Assembly: GCF_016742135.1 (NCBI RefSeq) | Contig: NZ_JACVCG010000004.1 | Span: 1-64,000 of the forward strand | Length of the DNA stretch: 64,000 nucleotides | Direction of reading: 5' to 3' | Source of the DNA: Brevundimonas sp. | Lineage (GTDB): Bacteria > Pseudomonadota > Alphaproteobacteria > Caulobacterales > Caulobacteraceae | In this document: positions 23,828-32,626 of the stretch, piece by piece | Layout of the letters: each line of letters starts with the position of its first letter | Position numbering within the stretch: position 1 is the stretch's first letter | Program-made: the position numbers and the translations under genes | The notes under the pieces: generated by a model | The model's database searches: none | What the model was told of the DNA's origin: nothing | What the model saw: only the letters and a program-made list of their open reading frames with translations

Positions 23828-25375
23828 CTAGTTGCGCGGCGCGGTCCGGATGACGTCGCCCTTGAGATGGCTGTCGATCGGCGCGTCCTCGGCATCGTTG
23901 GCGGGCAGGATCGGCGGCGCGGCGATGCGGTCGATGGCCTCGATTACCCCGTCCCACGGCAGGCCGCCCCGGTTGCGCACGCGGTCATAGTTGACGGCCG
24001 GATCATAAAGGTCCTCGGCCGGCACCAGCACGGTGACGTCCAGACGGCCCATGGCCAGCAACAGCTGGGCCATGGCGACGTATTCGTTGCGGCGGGCGGA
24101 CGCCAGGGCGACCTGGGCCGAACGCAGTTCCAGCTCGCCGTTCAGCACATCGAGGGTCGTACGCAGGCCGACCTGGGCTTCCTGACGGACTCCCTCGGCG
24201 GCGACGGTGGCGGCGCGGACGGCTTCCTCACCGGCGCGCAGGGTCGAACGGGCCGAGATCAGCTGGGCATAGGCCGAGCTGATGGATTGCAGCACGCTGC
24301 GGCGCTGGCCCTCGATGCTGATCTGGGCGGCATTGGCCCGCTCCAGCGCCTGGGCCACGCGTGACTGGTTCAGGCCGCCGGTGAACAGCGGCACCGACAG
24401 GGTGGCCCCGGCCTGGAAGGTGGTGCGGTCGGCCAGGTCAAAGCTGGACAGGTCATTGGTCGACCCGCCGTAGGAGGCGCTGACCCGCACGGACGGCAGG
24501 TATTCGGCGCGCGCCAGGGCGACATTGGCCTCGGCGGCGGCCAGGGCGTATTCGGCGGCGCGGATATTGGGGTTCTCGACCAGGGCGATGTCGAGGGCCA
24601 CCTCGAAGTCGTCCGGCACACCGGGCAGCGGGGGCAGGGGGGCCAGACGGCCCGGGGTCTGGCCGACGATAGCGGCATAGGAGGCGCGGCTGACCGACAG
24701 CTGGGCCTGGGCATTGGCCAGATCGGCCTCGGACTGGGCGAGACGCGCTTCGGCTTGGGCCACGTCGGTGCGGGTGATCTCGCCGACCTCGAAGCGGGCC
24801 GAGGCCTCATCCAGTTGGCGTTGCAGGACGGTCAGGTTCTCCTCGCGGATCCGGACGATCTCCTCATCGCGCAGCACATCGGCATAGACCTGGATGACGG
24901 TGGCCAGCACCTGTTGTTCGACCGAGCGCAGATCCTCGCGGCCCGCCAGGATGTTGGCCTCGGTGGCCGTGATCCCCAGCGAAATGCGGCCCCCCGAATA
25001 GAGGGTCTGGGACAGGCCGATGCTGGCGCTGCCCGAGGTGCCGTCACTGGTGCTGGAAGGGACATTGACGGTGGTGTCGGGGATACCGTCGCCGTTGGTG
25101 TCGACCTGCTGCGGTCCGCCGGCGATGCGGGTCTGTGTATAGCCGGCCGAGGCGCTGACATCGATCGAGGGGCGCAGGCCCGAGCGCGCCTGGACAATCG
25201 ATTCGTCCAGCGCCCGCTGGTTGGCGCGCTGGCCCAGCAGGGTCGGGTTGGTCCGGTAGGCCATCCGGAGGGCGTCGGGCAGGGTGTCCTGGGCGAAGGC
25301 CGGCAGGGCCAGACCCGAACCCAGGGCCAGGGCCGCAAGCGAAATCAGCGCACGGGTGCGATTGAGCATCTTCAT
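23828..25375 (-). CDS. tolC: TolC-family outer-membrane efflux/secretion channel
   Basis: About 515 residues: signal peptide (ALISLAALALGSGLALPAFA, then QD), then two structural repeats of the TolC fold, each with long coiled-coil helices (SVEQQVLATVIQVYADVLRDEEIV; SAYAQLISARSTLRAGEEAV) and Gly/Ser-rich beta segments. The phrases TDVAQAEARLAQSEADLANAQAQL and GLRTTLDVLNGELEL are typical. It would form the trimeric outer-membrane channel for type I secretion or efflux. The start at 25375 gives a clean signal peptide. The upstream neighbour on the same strand is the PCMT-like gene. Confidence 0.9.
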   Translation of the reverse strand: MKMLNRTRALISLAALALGSGLALPAFAQDTLPDALRMAYRTNPTLLGQRANQRALDESIVQARSGLRPSIDVSASAGYTQTRIAGGPQQVDTNGDGIPDTTVNVPSSTSDGTSGSASIGLSQTLYSGGRISLGITATEANILAGREDLRSVEQQVLATVIQVYADVLRDEEIVRIREENLTVLQRQLDEASARFEVGEITRTDVAQAEARLAQSEADLANAQAQLSVSRASYAAIVGQTPGRLAPLPPLPGVPDDFEVALDIALVENPNIRAAEYALAAAEANVALARAEYLPSVRVSASYGGSTNDLSSFDLADRTTFQAGATLSVPLFTGGLNQSRVAQALERANAAQISIEGQRRSVLQSISSAYAQLISARSTLRAGEEAVRAATVAAEGVRQEAQVGLRTTLDVLNGELELRSAQVALASARRNEYVAMAQLLLAMGRLDVTVLVPAEDLYDPAVNYDRVRNRGGLPWDGVIEAIDRIAAPPILPANDAEDAPIDSHLKGDVIRTAPRN

Positions 25376-25504
25376 ATCCTGCCTGACGCGGCCGGCCCGC
25401 GTCATCTCATTCTCGGTGACGAGCGTAGTGCGAGATCGTTGTGCCCGACGCCAGTTAAGTTTTTTTCACGCGGCATACGGGCCATTCCGTCGCCGTTCCT
25501 GATG

Positions 25505-26134
25505 CTAGAGGCTGAAGGCCGGTTCGGGGCGCAACTCGTCCAGCACCGGCGGAGTGGCGTCGAACAACTGCCGGCGCGACCAGCCCTCGGGTGTGCGGAG
25601 GTGCAGGCCCGCCTTGCCGACCGGGCCGCTGCGTTCCACCAGCACCGCGCGACCGCCGACCTTCAGGCTGTCCAGCCAGGCGTCGGGGCGGACGGGCACG
25701 GCCAGCTCGGAGACGATCAGATCCCAGCCGTCGGAGGCGGGACGGTCCAGCGGTGCCTCAACCAGGGTCACGCCGGCGGCGCCCAGGGTCGGGGCGGCAA
25801 GCGCCAGGGCCTCGGCGTCCGAGTCCTGAAGGGTGACCGCAAGACCCATCTCGGCCAGCACGGCGGCGGCATAGGCACCCGACATGACCAGCGCCCGCTC
25901 ACCCGCCTTCGGGGCGGCGGCCATCAACAGCTTCGACAGATCGCGGGGCAGCATCAGACTGCGCCGCGCCGTGACCGGCACCTCGACCTCGGCATAGGCG
26001 GAAAAGGCGCGCTCCGGCGCGCACAGCGCTTCGCGCGGCACCGCCAGCAGGGCCGCCTGCAGGGCGCGATCCGTGACATCATTCACGCGGACCTGACTGT
26101 CCACCATCACCTTGCGTGCCGTCTGGAAGTCCAT
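25505..26134 (-). CDS. Protein-L-isoaspartate methyltransferase-like protein
   Basis: 209 residues with the PCMT layout: an N-terminal FQTARKVMVDSQVRVNDVTDRALQAAL, VPREALCAPERA, and a C-terminal LKVGGRAVLVERSGPVGKA. The SAM-binding motif I, normally VLEIGTGSGY, reads ALVMSGAYAAAVLAEMG here, without the glycine-rich loop, so activity is doubtful. The gene precedes tolC on the same strand. Confidence 0.75.
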   Translation of the reverse strand: MDFQTARKVMVDSQVRVNDVTDRALQAALLAVPREALCAPERAFSAYAEVEVPVTARRSLMLPRDLSKLLMAAAPKAGERALVMSGAYAAAVLAEMGLAVTLQDSDAEALALAAPTLGAAGVTLVEAPLDRPASDGWDLIVSELAVPVRPDAWLDSLKVGGRAVLVERSGPVGKAGLHLRTPEGWSRRQLFDATPPVLDELRPEPAFSL

Positions 26135-26242
26135 GCGTCGATCGATCCCTGGGGAGAGGAGAATGAAAAAGCTGGCCCGCTTATAGGAGTGTGCGTTGCG
26201 GGGGACAATGCGATCTGATAGCGAACGCGGCTCGCGATCAAT

Positions 26243-26316
26243 GGCCTGATGGCGGAGTGGTTACGCAGCGGACTGCAAATCCGTGCACCCCGGTTCGATT
26301 CCGGGTCAGGCCTCCA
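26243..26316 (+). tRNA. tRNA-Cys (GCA)
   Basis: A 74-nt cloverleaf. The acceptor stem GGCCTGA pairs with TCAGGCC, the anticodon loop is CTGCAAA with anticodon GCA, the T-loop is GGTTCGATTCC, and a CCA end is encoded. No integrated element adjoins it. Confidence 0.95.
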
Positions 26317-26343
26317 TCGCGGTTCCCGAACCGCCAGACCGTC

Positions 26344-26772
26344 TCAGCGCCAGCGCGAGCCCTCGCCGTGCTTGCCGATGCTGGAGAATTCGGGCGGCGC
26401 GGCGCTGCGGGCGTACTGTTCGGCCACCATCCAGGCCTTGAATGGTCTGAGACTGCCGAGGCACAGCACCAGAATCAGCGGCAGGGTCACCAGCAGGTGC
26501 ACCCAGAACGGCGGGTGCAGCCCCAGCTCCAGCGCCATCAGGGCGGCCATGCCGATCACCCCGACGATCGACATGACGAAAAAGGCGGGGCCGTCGGCCG
26601 GATCGGCAAAGCTGTAGTCCAGGCCGCACGCGGGGCAGGCCTCGCGCACCGTCAGATATCCCTTCAGCAGGGGGCCCTCGCCACAGCGCGGGCAACGGCA
26701 TCGCAGCGAGACCTTCCACAGATCGGCCCTGGGCTTTTCAGTGGGCTCCGGTCCGGGTTCCGGCGGTGTCAT
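26344..26772 (-). CDS. DUF983 family membrane protein
   Basis: About 142 residues. An N-terminal zinc-ribbon-like pair (RCRCPRCGEG and EACPACGLDY) precedes two membrane segments (about 60-80 and 86-106). This is the DUF983 arrangement; family members are sometimes found near cytochrome oxidase genes, but the role is unknown. The start at 26772 is preferred for the GGA upstream and because the longer frame adds an unlikely leader. Confidence 0.8.
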   Translation of the reverse strand: MTPPEPGPEPTEKPRADLWKVSLRCRCPRCGEGPLLKGYLTVREACPACGLDYSFADPADGPAFFVMSIVGVIGMAALMALELGLHPPFWVHLLVTLPLILVLCLGSLRPFKAWMVAEQYARSAAPPEFSSIGKHGEGSRWR

Positions 26773-26917
26773 GGGGAGTCCTTCCTCGTCTGTTCTGCAT
26801 CTGGGGCGCGGGAGTCGCGTGAACAAGTCCGGCGCAGTGTCGCACACCGGTCTGGCAGAGGGGCGGGTCAGGAACCGTTAACCGTGAAGCAACGCCTTGT
26901 TGCGAAGGTCGGCCATC

Positions 26918-29776
26918 ATGTCCCGAACCAAGGCCAGCAAGGGCGTCCTGAGGTCGACCGTGGCGCTGGCCGCGGCCGGGTCGGTCGCGTTCGCGCCCTT
27001 GCTCACCCTGGCCCAGGAGGTTCCGGCCTCGGCCGTAACCGAGCCGCTGGCCATCCGTATCGGGACCACGGCCGACTATACGCGGATCGAGTTCGCCGGC
27101 GTGGTCGGTGCGCGCTCACGCGTATCCGTCGACGGGCGCACCGTCGTGGTGCGGCTGGGCACGACGGCCGCCCCGGATGTCTCGCGGCTCAAGGTCGATC
27201 CTCCGCCGGGCCTCGCGGCCATCGAAACCCGGGCTGTGCCCAACGGCACCGAACTGGTGCTGACCCTGGCCGAGGGGGCGTCGGTCACCCGGGGCCAGGC
27301 CGACGGGGCCGTCTGGATCAATCTCTATCGACCGGGCCAGACCCCGCCGCCGTCGGCAGCCGCCGGCGCCGCGACGACCGTCGCCGTTCGCGCCGCGCCG
27401 TCTCCGGACTCGGTCACCCTGACCTTCAACTGGGACCGTCCGGTCGGGGCCGCCGTGTTCCGCCGGGGAGAGGCCGTCTGGATTGTCTTCGATCAGGCCG
27501 CGATGCTGGACATGCAGGGCGCGGGCGATCTTGGCCCGGCGGGCGAGGCGCACTGGGCGCGCGGCCCTGACTACACCTCCCTTCGCATCGATGCCCCGCG
27601 CAACCTGCAGGTCGCCGCCTCCGGACAGGGCAATGTCTGGACTGTGACCCTTGGCGGCCGGGCCGTACCGCCGGGCGGCGTCCGCGTCGGTCGGGATGAA
27701 GAGGGCCGCGCGTCCCTGGTCGTGACCATGGCCGGGGCGACCAAGGCCGTGTGGCTGACCGACCCCCTGGTCGGCGACCGCTTTGCCGCCGTGACGGCGC
27801 TGGCCCCGGGCAAGGGGTTCTCCGGCCGTCGCCAGACCGTCGATCTGACCCTGCTGCCGTCGGCGCAGGGGCTGGGAATCGAGACCCCGACCGATGACCT
27901 GACCATTCAGGCCGCCGGTGATCGCGTGCTGGTCAGCCGGCCCGGTGGGTTGACCCTGTCTCCCCCCTCGGCCGCGCTGGAAACCGCCGATCTGGCGGCC
28001 GATACGCCGAAAAAGGCCGCCCATCCCGCGCTGATCCTGAGCCGTTGGGCGGACACGGGCGATGTCGGCTTTGTCGCCGCGCACCGCCGCCTGCAGGAGG
28101 CCGCCACGGATGAGGCCCAGCAGGCCGGCGACAATCCGCGCGCGCCGGTCGAGGCCCGTCTGGCGCTGGCGCGGTTTCTGGTCGGGTCGGGTCTTCACTA
28201 TGAGGCGATCGGCGTCCTGAACGCGATCGTGGCCGCAGCCCCCGGCATGCTGGGCGAGGCCGAGGTTCGGGGGCTGCGCGCCGCCGCCCGGATCGCCATC
28301 GGCCGCCATGACGAGGCGGCGACCGACCTGGCCGGGGCGGCCCTGGCCGGCGATCCCTCCGCCCGGGCCTGGCAGGGCTATCTGGCCACCCAGCAGGGGG
28401 ACTGGACCGGCGCGCGCGAGAATTTCGCCCGCGCATCCGCCGTCATTGATGATTTTCCGCCGGTGTGGCGTGCCCGGTTCGGGGCCGCCCATGCCCGGGC
28501 CGCGCTGGAAACCGGCGACACCCAGGCGGCCAGGGCCCTGATCGCCTACTGCCTCAGCCAGGACATCAGCGCGGCCGAACAGCTGGCGGTGCGCCTGGTC
28601 CAGGCCCGGCTGTTCGAACTGGAAGGCCAGACCGACCGGGCGCGGGCGGTCTATCAGGCCGTGGGTCGGGCCCCGCTGGACCAGGTGGCGGTTCCGGCCC
28701 GGCTGGCGGCGGTCCGGATCGATCTTGCGCGCGGAGCGATCACCCCGGTCGAGGCGGCGCGGATTCTGGAAGGCCTGCGCTGGCGCTGGCGCGGCGACAT
28801 GACCGAGCTGGAGGTGATCCGCACCCTCGGCGAACTCTACATGTCCCAGGGCATGTACCGCGAGGCCCTGACGGCGCTTCGCAGCGCCGGAACGCGGCTG
28901 TCGCGCCTGCCGGGGGCCGAGACGCTGCAGGCGGATCTGGCGCGGGTATTCCGGGCGCTGTTCCTGGAAGGCGGGGCTGACGGCATGCCCCCCATCCAGG
29001 CGCTGGGCCTGTTCTACGATTTCCGGGAGCTGACTCCGGTCGGGGCCGATGGCGACGAAATGGTGCGGCGTCTGGCCCGGCGCCTGATCGACGTCGACCT
29101 GCTGGACCAGGCAGCCGAACTGCTGAAGCACCAGGTCGAGAACCGGCTGGAGGGCGTGGCCCAGGCCTCGGTCGCCGCCGATCTGGCCACGGTCTATCTG
29201 ATGGACCGCCAGCCCGAGGCCGCGCTTCAGGTCCTGTGGGCGACACGGACGACCCTGCTGCCCACGGCGCTGGCGTCAAAGCGGCGGGTGCTGGAGGCGC
29301 GTGCCTTGCTGGGCCTGGGGCGTCTGGACCATGCGCTCGAGGTGCTGGGCAACGACACCAGCCCCGAGGCCCGCGCCGCTCGCGCCGAGGTGTTCTGGAA
29401 ACAGGAAAAATGGGGCGAGGCCGCGGTCCTTTACGAACAGGGGCTTGGCGATCGCCACGCGGACACGGCCACCCCGCTGACCCGGGACGAGGAAAACCGC
29501 CTGCTGCGCGCCGCGGTCGGCTATTCCCTGGCCAGGGACGAGGCCGCCTTGCAGAGGCTGTCACGCAACTGGACACCGTTCGTTGCCCGGGCGCGGGCCC
29601 CCGATGCGCTGCGGGTCGCCCTGGCCGGTCTGAACGGGCTTGAGGATGCCGCCAGCGTCCGCGACTTCGCCGCCATGGCCGGCCGTGCCGATACCTTCAC
29701 CGGTTGGGTCGAGGGCGTGAAGGGGCGTTTCAGAAACGAAGACGGCGGCAGGGTCGCCCCTGCCGCCGCCGGTTAA
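26918..29776 (+). CDS. Large secreted TPR-repeat protein
   Basis: About 952 residues: a signal peptide (STVALAAAGSVAFAPLLTLA, then QE), then a beta-rich N-terminal region (about 40-380) with two AMIN-like passages (YTRIEFAG, VTLTFNWD). A long helical region with many TPR-like pairs follows (about 390-930): LARFLVGSGLHYEAIGVLNAIV, LGELYMSQGMYREALTALR, VEALxxxQ-type ends. It is likely periplasmic or outer-membrane associated. It lies just before HU and the flagellar cluster. A flagellar or envelope assembly role is possible but unproven. The start is the ATG at 26918, with AGG upstream. Confidence 0.75.
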   Translation: MSRTKASKGVLRSTVALAAAGSVAFAPLLTLAQEVPASAVTEPLAIRIGTTADYTRIEFAGVVGARSRVSVDGRTVVVRLGTTAAPDVSRLKVDPPPGLAAIETRAVPNGTELVLTLAEGASVTRGQADGAVWINLYRPGQTPPPSAAAGAATTVAVRAAPSPDSVTLTFNWDRPVGAAVFRRGEAVWIVFDQAAMLDMQGAGDLGPAGEAHWARGPDYTSLRIDAPRNLQVAASGQGNVWTVTLGGRAVPPGGVRVGRDEEGRASLVVTMAGATKAVWLTDPLVGDRFAAVTALAPGKGFSGRRQTVDLTLLPSAQGLGIETPTDDLTIQAAGDRVLVSRPGGLTLSPPSAALETADLAADTPKKAAHPALILSRWADTGDVGFVAAHRRLQEAATDEAQQAGDNPRAPVEARLALARFLVGSGLHYEAIGVLNAIVAAAPGMLGEAEVRGLRAAARIAIGRHDEAATDLAGAALAGDPSARAWQGYLATQQGDWTGARENFARASAVIDDFPPVWRARFGAAHARAALETGDTQAARALIAYCLSQDISAAEQLAVRLVQARLFELEGQTDRARAVYQAVGRAPLDQVAVPARLAAVRIDLARGAITPVEAARILEGLRWRWRGDMTELEVIRTLGELYMSQGMYREALTALRSAGTRLSRLPGAETLQADLARVFRALFLEGGADGMPPIQALGLFYDFRELTPVGADGDEMVRRLARRLIDVDLLDQAAELLKHQVENRLEGVAQASVAADLATVYLMDRQPEAALQVLWATRTTLLPTALASKRRVLEARALLGLGRLDHALEVLGNDTSPEARAARAEVFWKQEKWGEAAVLYEQGLGDRHADTATPLTRDEENRLLRAAVGYSLARDEAALQRLSRNWTPFVARARAPDALRVALAGLNGLEDAASVRDFAAMAGRADTFTGWVEGVKGRFRNEDGGRVAPAAAG

Positions 29777-29794
29777 CAGGTCTGAACGTCAGAC

Positions 29795-30073
29795 TTAGCT
29801 GTTGACCGCATCCTTGAGCGGCTTGGACACGCGGAAGCGCACCGCCTTGGAGGCCGGGATCTTGATGGTGGCGCCGGTGGCCGGGTTGCGGCCTTCGCGG
29901 GCGGCGCGGGCGGCGGTGTCGAAGACGCCGAGGTTCGAGATGCGGACGTCGCCGCCGCTCTTCAGGCTCTTGTGAATGTTCTCGACGATGGCCGTCAGAA
30001 CGCGGCCGGCATCGGCCTGGGAAACACCGGCATCCTTGGCGACGGCGGCAATCAGTTCAGCTTGAGTGGTCAT
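29795..30073 (-). CDS. HU-family DNA-binding protein
   Basis: A protein of about 92 residues: TTQAELIAAVAKDAGVSQADAG, a helical dimerisation part, then GGDVRISNLGVF and the DNA-binding arm with GRNPATGATIKIPASK. It bends DNA as a dimer in the nucleoid. The start at 30073 uses GGAAAC upstream; the frame extends further but adds no HU sequence. The hairpin GCCCGC/GCGGGC (about 30094-30108) lies in its leader region. Confidence 0.92.
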   Translation of the reverse strand: MTTQAELIAAVAKDAGVSQADAGRVLTAIVENIHKSLKSGGDVRISNLGVFDTAARAAREGRNPATGATIKIPASKAVRFRVSKPLKDAVNS

Positions 30074-30185
30074 TTGGGTCGTTTCCATTTTTTCGCCCGC
30101 TGCGGGCGATGACGAGCGGATCAACGCGCGTTTCCGGCGATATTGCAAGCCATGTCGGCCCAGATCGCCTGTGGATGAAAGGGTT

Positions 30186-31010
30186 TCAGCCGCTGCCGGC
30201 CGCCCTCTGGAAGCTCTCGACCAGGCTGCCCGCGACCAGTCGCCAGCCGTCCACCAGCACGAAAAAGATCAGCTTGAACGGCAGGGAAATCACCACCGGC
30301 GGCAGCATCATCATACCCATGGACATGAGCACGCTGGCGACCACCAGATCGATCACAAGGAACGGAACAAAAAGGAGAAATCCGATCTCGAAGGCGCGCT
30401 TCAGCTCACTGATCATAAAGGCGGGGGTGACCACCCGGATCGGCAGGTCGACGGCGGTTTCGGGGGCCTCGATGTTGGACAGGCGGGTAAACAGCGCCAG
30501 GTCGTCCTGGTCTACCTGCGAGAGCATGAAAATTTTTACCGGTTCCGAGGCCGCATCGAAGGCCTGGGGCAGCTCCATCTCCTGATCCATCAGGGGCCGG
30601 ATGCCCGAATCATAGGCCGCCTGCCAGGTCGGGGCCATGACGATGGCGCTCAGAAACAGGGCCAGCGACACCAGAACGGCATTGGGCGGCGACTGCTGCA
30701 TGCCCAGGGCGGTGCGCAGCAGGGACAGCACCACGACGATCCGCACGAAGCTGGTCGTCATGATGACGATCGACGGCGCCAGCGACAGGACGGTCATCAG
30801 TCCGACCAGTTGCACGACCCGCTCGGTCAGGCCGGCACCGGTGCCCAGATCGATGTTGATCGCGCTGCCCGAGGCCACTTCCTGGGCGAGTGCAGCCACC
30901 GGCCAGATCAGCGAGACCAGGGTCACCAGCAGCGACAGTGTAGCCGCGCGCTTCAGCTCCTGGCGGGTGGGCAGGGCGAAAAGGGCGGGGCGGGTGCCGG
31001 CCCGGCTCAT
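30186..31010 (-). CDS. fliP: Flagellar export protein FliP
   Basis: 274 residues with a cleavable-type leader (LVTLVSLIWPVAALAQE), then the FliP core: LSLAPSIVIMTTSFVRIVVVLSLLRTALG, QQSPPNAVLVSLALFLS, a periplasmic loop with DLALF, FMISELKRAFEIGFLLFVPFLVIDLVV and MMMLPPVVISLPFKLIFFVLVDGW. It forms the export gate with FliQ and FliR in the flagellar basal body. The start overlaps the fliO stop by 4 bp. Confidence 0.97.
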   Translation of the reverse strand: MSRAGTRPALFALPTRQELKRAATLSLLVTLVSLIWPVAALAQEVASGSAINIDLGTGAGLTERVVQLVGLMTVLSLAPSIVIMTTSFVRIVVVLSLLRTALGMQQSPPNAVLVSLALFLSAIVMAPTWQAAYDSGIRPLMDQEMELPQAFDAASEPVKIFMLSQVDQDDLALFTRLSNIEAPETAVDLPIRVVTPAFMISELKRAFEIGFLLFVPFLVIDLVVASVLMSMGMMMLPPVVISLPFKLIFFVLVDGWRLVAGSLVESFQRAAGSG

Positions 31011-31300
31011 GGCTGTGACCCGGGTGGCAGGGGGGCCAGCGACTGGCGCGGCTCGATCAGTTCGCGGCCTTCACCCAGCAGGATCAACCGCTCTTCCTGA
31101 TCGATGCGGACCAGCACCAGACGGCGGGCCGGGTCCAGCACCAGGGTCTCCACGACCTTCAGCCGCCGCTCGCCCCGCTCGGTTCCAAAGCGGGCCAGCA
31201 GTTGCGGCGCATAGCGGCGACCCACCCAGGCCGCCAGACCGATCAGGCCGAGCGTGAAGGCCAGACCGAAGATCGCCCGGGCAAGGTCAAGAAAGGACAT
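31007..31300 (-). CDS. fliO: Flagellar biosynthesis protein FliO
   Basis: A short FliO of about 97 residues: one N-terminal membrane helix (FGLAFTLGLIGLAAWVG), then a cytoplasmic part with RLKVVETLVLDPARRLVLVRIDQEERLILLGEG, the family core. It helps assemble the FliP ring. The start at 31300 keeps only the FliO core; upstream codons are leader. It runs divergently from flgB. Confidence 0.9.
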   Translation of the reverse strand: MSFLDLARAIFGLAFTLGLIGLAAWVGRRYAPQLLARFGTERGERRLKVVETLVLDPARRLVLVRIDQEERLILLGEGRELIEPRQSLAPLPPGSQP

Positions 31301-31373
31301 GAAGGCTCGACATGGCAGGCTCGAATCGACGCGCCCGCACGGGCGGGTTCGGGCCAAAGGTTAACCGTGAGGG

Positions 31374-31404
31374 TTAACGCCGCGTTTAGATAACCCGTGA
31401 TTAA
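31374..31404. promoter_or_regulatory. Two CtrA-like boxes between fliO and flgB
   Basis: TTAA-N7-TTTA (31374-31388) and ATAA-N7-TTAA (31390-31404) each differ by one base from TTAA-N7-TTAA, the site of the cell-cycle regulator CtrA. They lie in the divergent gap of early flagellar genes, where such sites are expected in Caulobacter. Confidence 0.6.
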
Positions 31405-31469
31405 CCATAGAGGCGGCATTTTATGCCCAGCCCGCCCGTTGCGGGTCCTCGCGCGCCAAGGAGGCTGAC

Positions 31470-31871
31470 ATGGGTGTGGCCGACCTGCCCCTGCTGACCC
31501 AGATCAAGGGTCGCCTGACCTGGCTGGATGAGCGCCAGCGCGTCATCGCCCAGAACGTGGCCAACTCCGATACGCCCGGCTATGTGGCGCACGACCTGGC
31601 CCTGCCCAAGGATTTCGCCTCGGCCATGACGGCCCGGCCGGTGACCCTGGCCCGCACCCAGGCGGGCCATATCGCGCCGCCGTCGCCAGCCGCCCGCTAT
31701 GCTGCCGTCGAGGCTCCGGACTCCGAGACCACGCTGGACGGCAACTCCGTGGTGGTCGAGGAGCAGATGCTGAAGATGACCGAGAGCCGCATGGCCTATG
31801 AAGCGGCGATCGGCTTCTACCAGAAATCCATGGCCATGCTGCGGATGGCCGCGCGGCCGCCGGGCCGATGA
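31470..31871 (+). CDS. flgB: Flagellar proximal rod protein FlgB
   Basis: 133 residues starting after AAGGAGG. The flagellar rod signature is RVIAQNVANSDTPGYVA near residue 28; the C-terminal helix (MLKMTESRMAYEAAIGFYQKSMAML) is the other half of the coiled-coil core. It is the first gene of the flgB-flgC-fliE operon. Confidence 0.96.
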   Translation: MGVADLPLLTQIKGRLTWLDERQRVIAQNVANSDTPGYVAHDLALPKDFASAMTARPVTLARTQAGHIAPPSPAARYAAVEAPDSETTLDGNSVVVEEQMLKMTESRMAYEAAIGFYQKSMAMLRMAARPPGR

Positions 31872-31895
31872 GCACGGTTGAAGGAAGCCTGACCC

Positions 31896-32315
31896 ATGCC
31901 CGATCCCGTTCCGCCCAGAAATCCCGCCATGGCCGTGGCCGCCGGCGCCATGAAGGCCCAGCAGTCCCGCATGCGGGTCATCGCCGAAAACATCGCCAAT
32001 GCCGATTCGACCTCGCCGGTCGCGGGGGGCGAGCCCTATCGCCGTCAGGTGCCGGTGTTCCAGTCGCGCACCGTCGATGGCGTGACCGGCGTGGTGCTGG
32101 CTGAGGTGCGACCCGACCGGGGTGACTTCCGCATGGACTACGACCCCTCGCACCCGGCCGCGGACGAGAATGGCTATGTGATGCGTCCGAACGTCAACAC
32201 CCTGGTCGAGGCCATGGACATGCGCGAGGCCCAGCGCGCCTATGAGGCCAACCTCAACATCATCGAGACGGCGCGCGCCATGGAAAGCCGCCTGCTCGAG
32301 ATCCTGAAGAAATAG
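31896..32315 (+). CDS. flgC: Flagellar proximal rod protein FlgC
   Basis: 139 residues with MRVIAENIANADST (rod motif, near 26-39), a Pro/Asp-rich middle (DYDPSHPAADENGYVMRPNVN) and the closing helix EAQRAYEANLNIIETARAMESRLLEIL. AAGGAAG precedes the ATG. It polymerises with FlgB on the export apparatus through FliE. Confidence 0.96.
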   Translation: MPDPVPPRNPAMAVAAGAMKAQQSRMRVIAENIANADSTSPVAGGEPYRRQVPVFQSRTVDGVTGVVLAEVRPDRGDFRMDYDPSHPAADENGYVMRPNVNTLVEAMDMREAQRAYEANLNIIETARAMESRLLEILKK

Positions 32316-32329
32316 GGGGACAGGTCGCC

Positions 32330-32626
32330 ATGAATCCGATTGCCGCCGCCCGCGCCTATCAGGCCGTTCAGGGCACCGGCGCGCCCGGCGGGGTCAGCCC
32401 GACCGATGCCCCCGGCTTTGCCGAAGTGGTTCAGAACGTTATCGCCAGCGCCACGACCCAGACCCGCGCCGCCGAGACCCAGATGACCCAGGTGGTTCAG
32501 GGGCAGGGTAGTCTGATCGATGTGGTGACCGCCATCAGCTCGGCCGAGGCCTCTCTGGAAACCGCCATGGCGGTCCGCGACCAGATGATCCAGGCCTATC
32601 AGGAAATCATGCGTATGCCGATCTGA
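32330..32626 (+). CDS. fliE: Flagellar hook-basal body protein FliE
   Basis: 98 residues, mostly helical, with FAEVVQNVIASATTQTRAAE and the C-terminal ISSAEASLETAMAVRDQMIQAYQEIMRMPI signature. FliE links the export gate or MS ring to the rod. Its last 20 bp overlap the end of the oppositely directed acyltransferase gene. Confidence 0.95.
   Translation: MNPIAAARAYQAVQGTGAPGGVSPTDAPGFAEVVQNVIASATTQTRAAETQMTQVVQGQGSLIDVVTAISSAEASLETAMAVRDQMIQAYQEIMRMPI

Noticed and set aside
26243-26316. tRNA-Cys as an integration site
   Set aside because: The tRNA is complete, and no integrase or repeated 3' end lies near it; the only integrated element uses the radical SAM gene.
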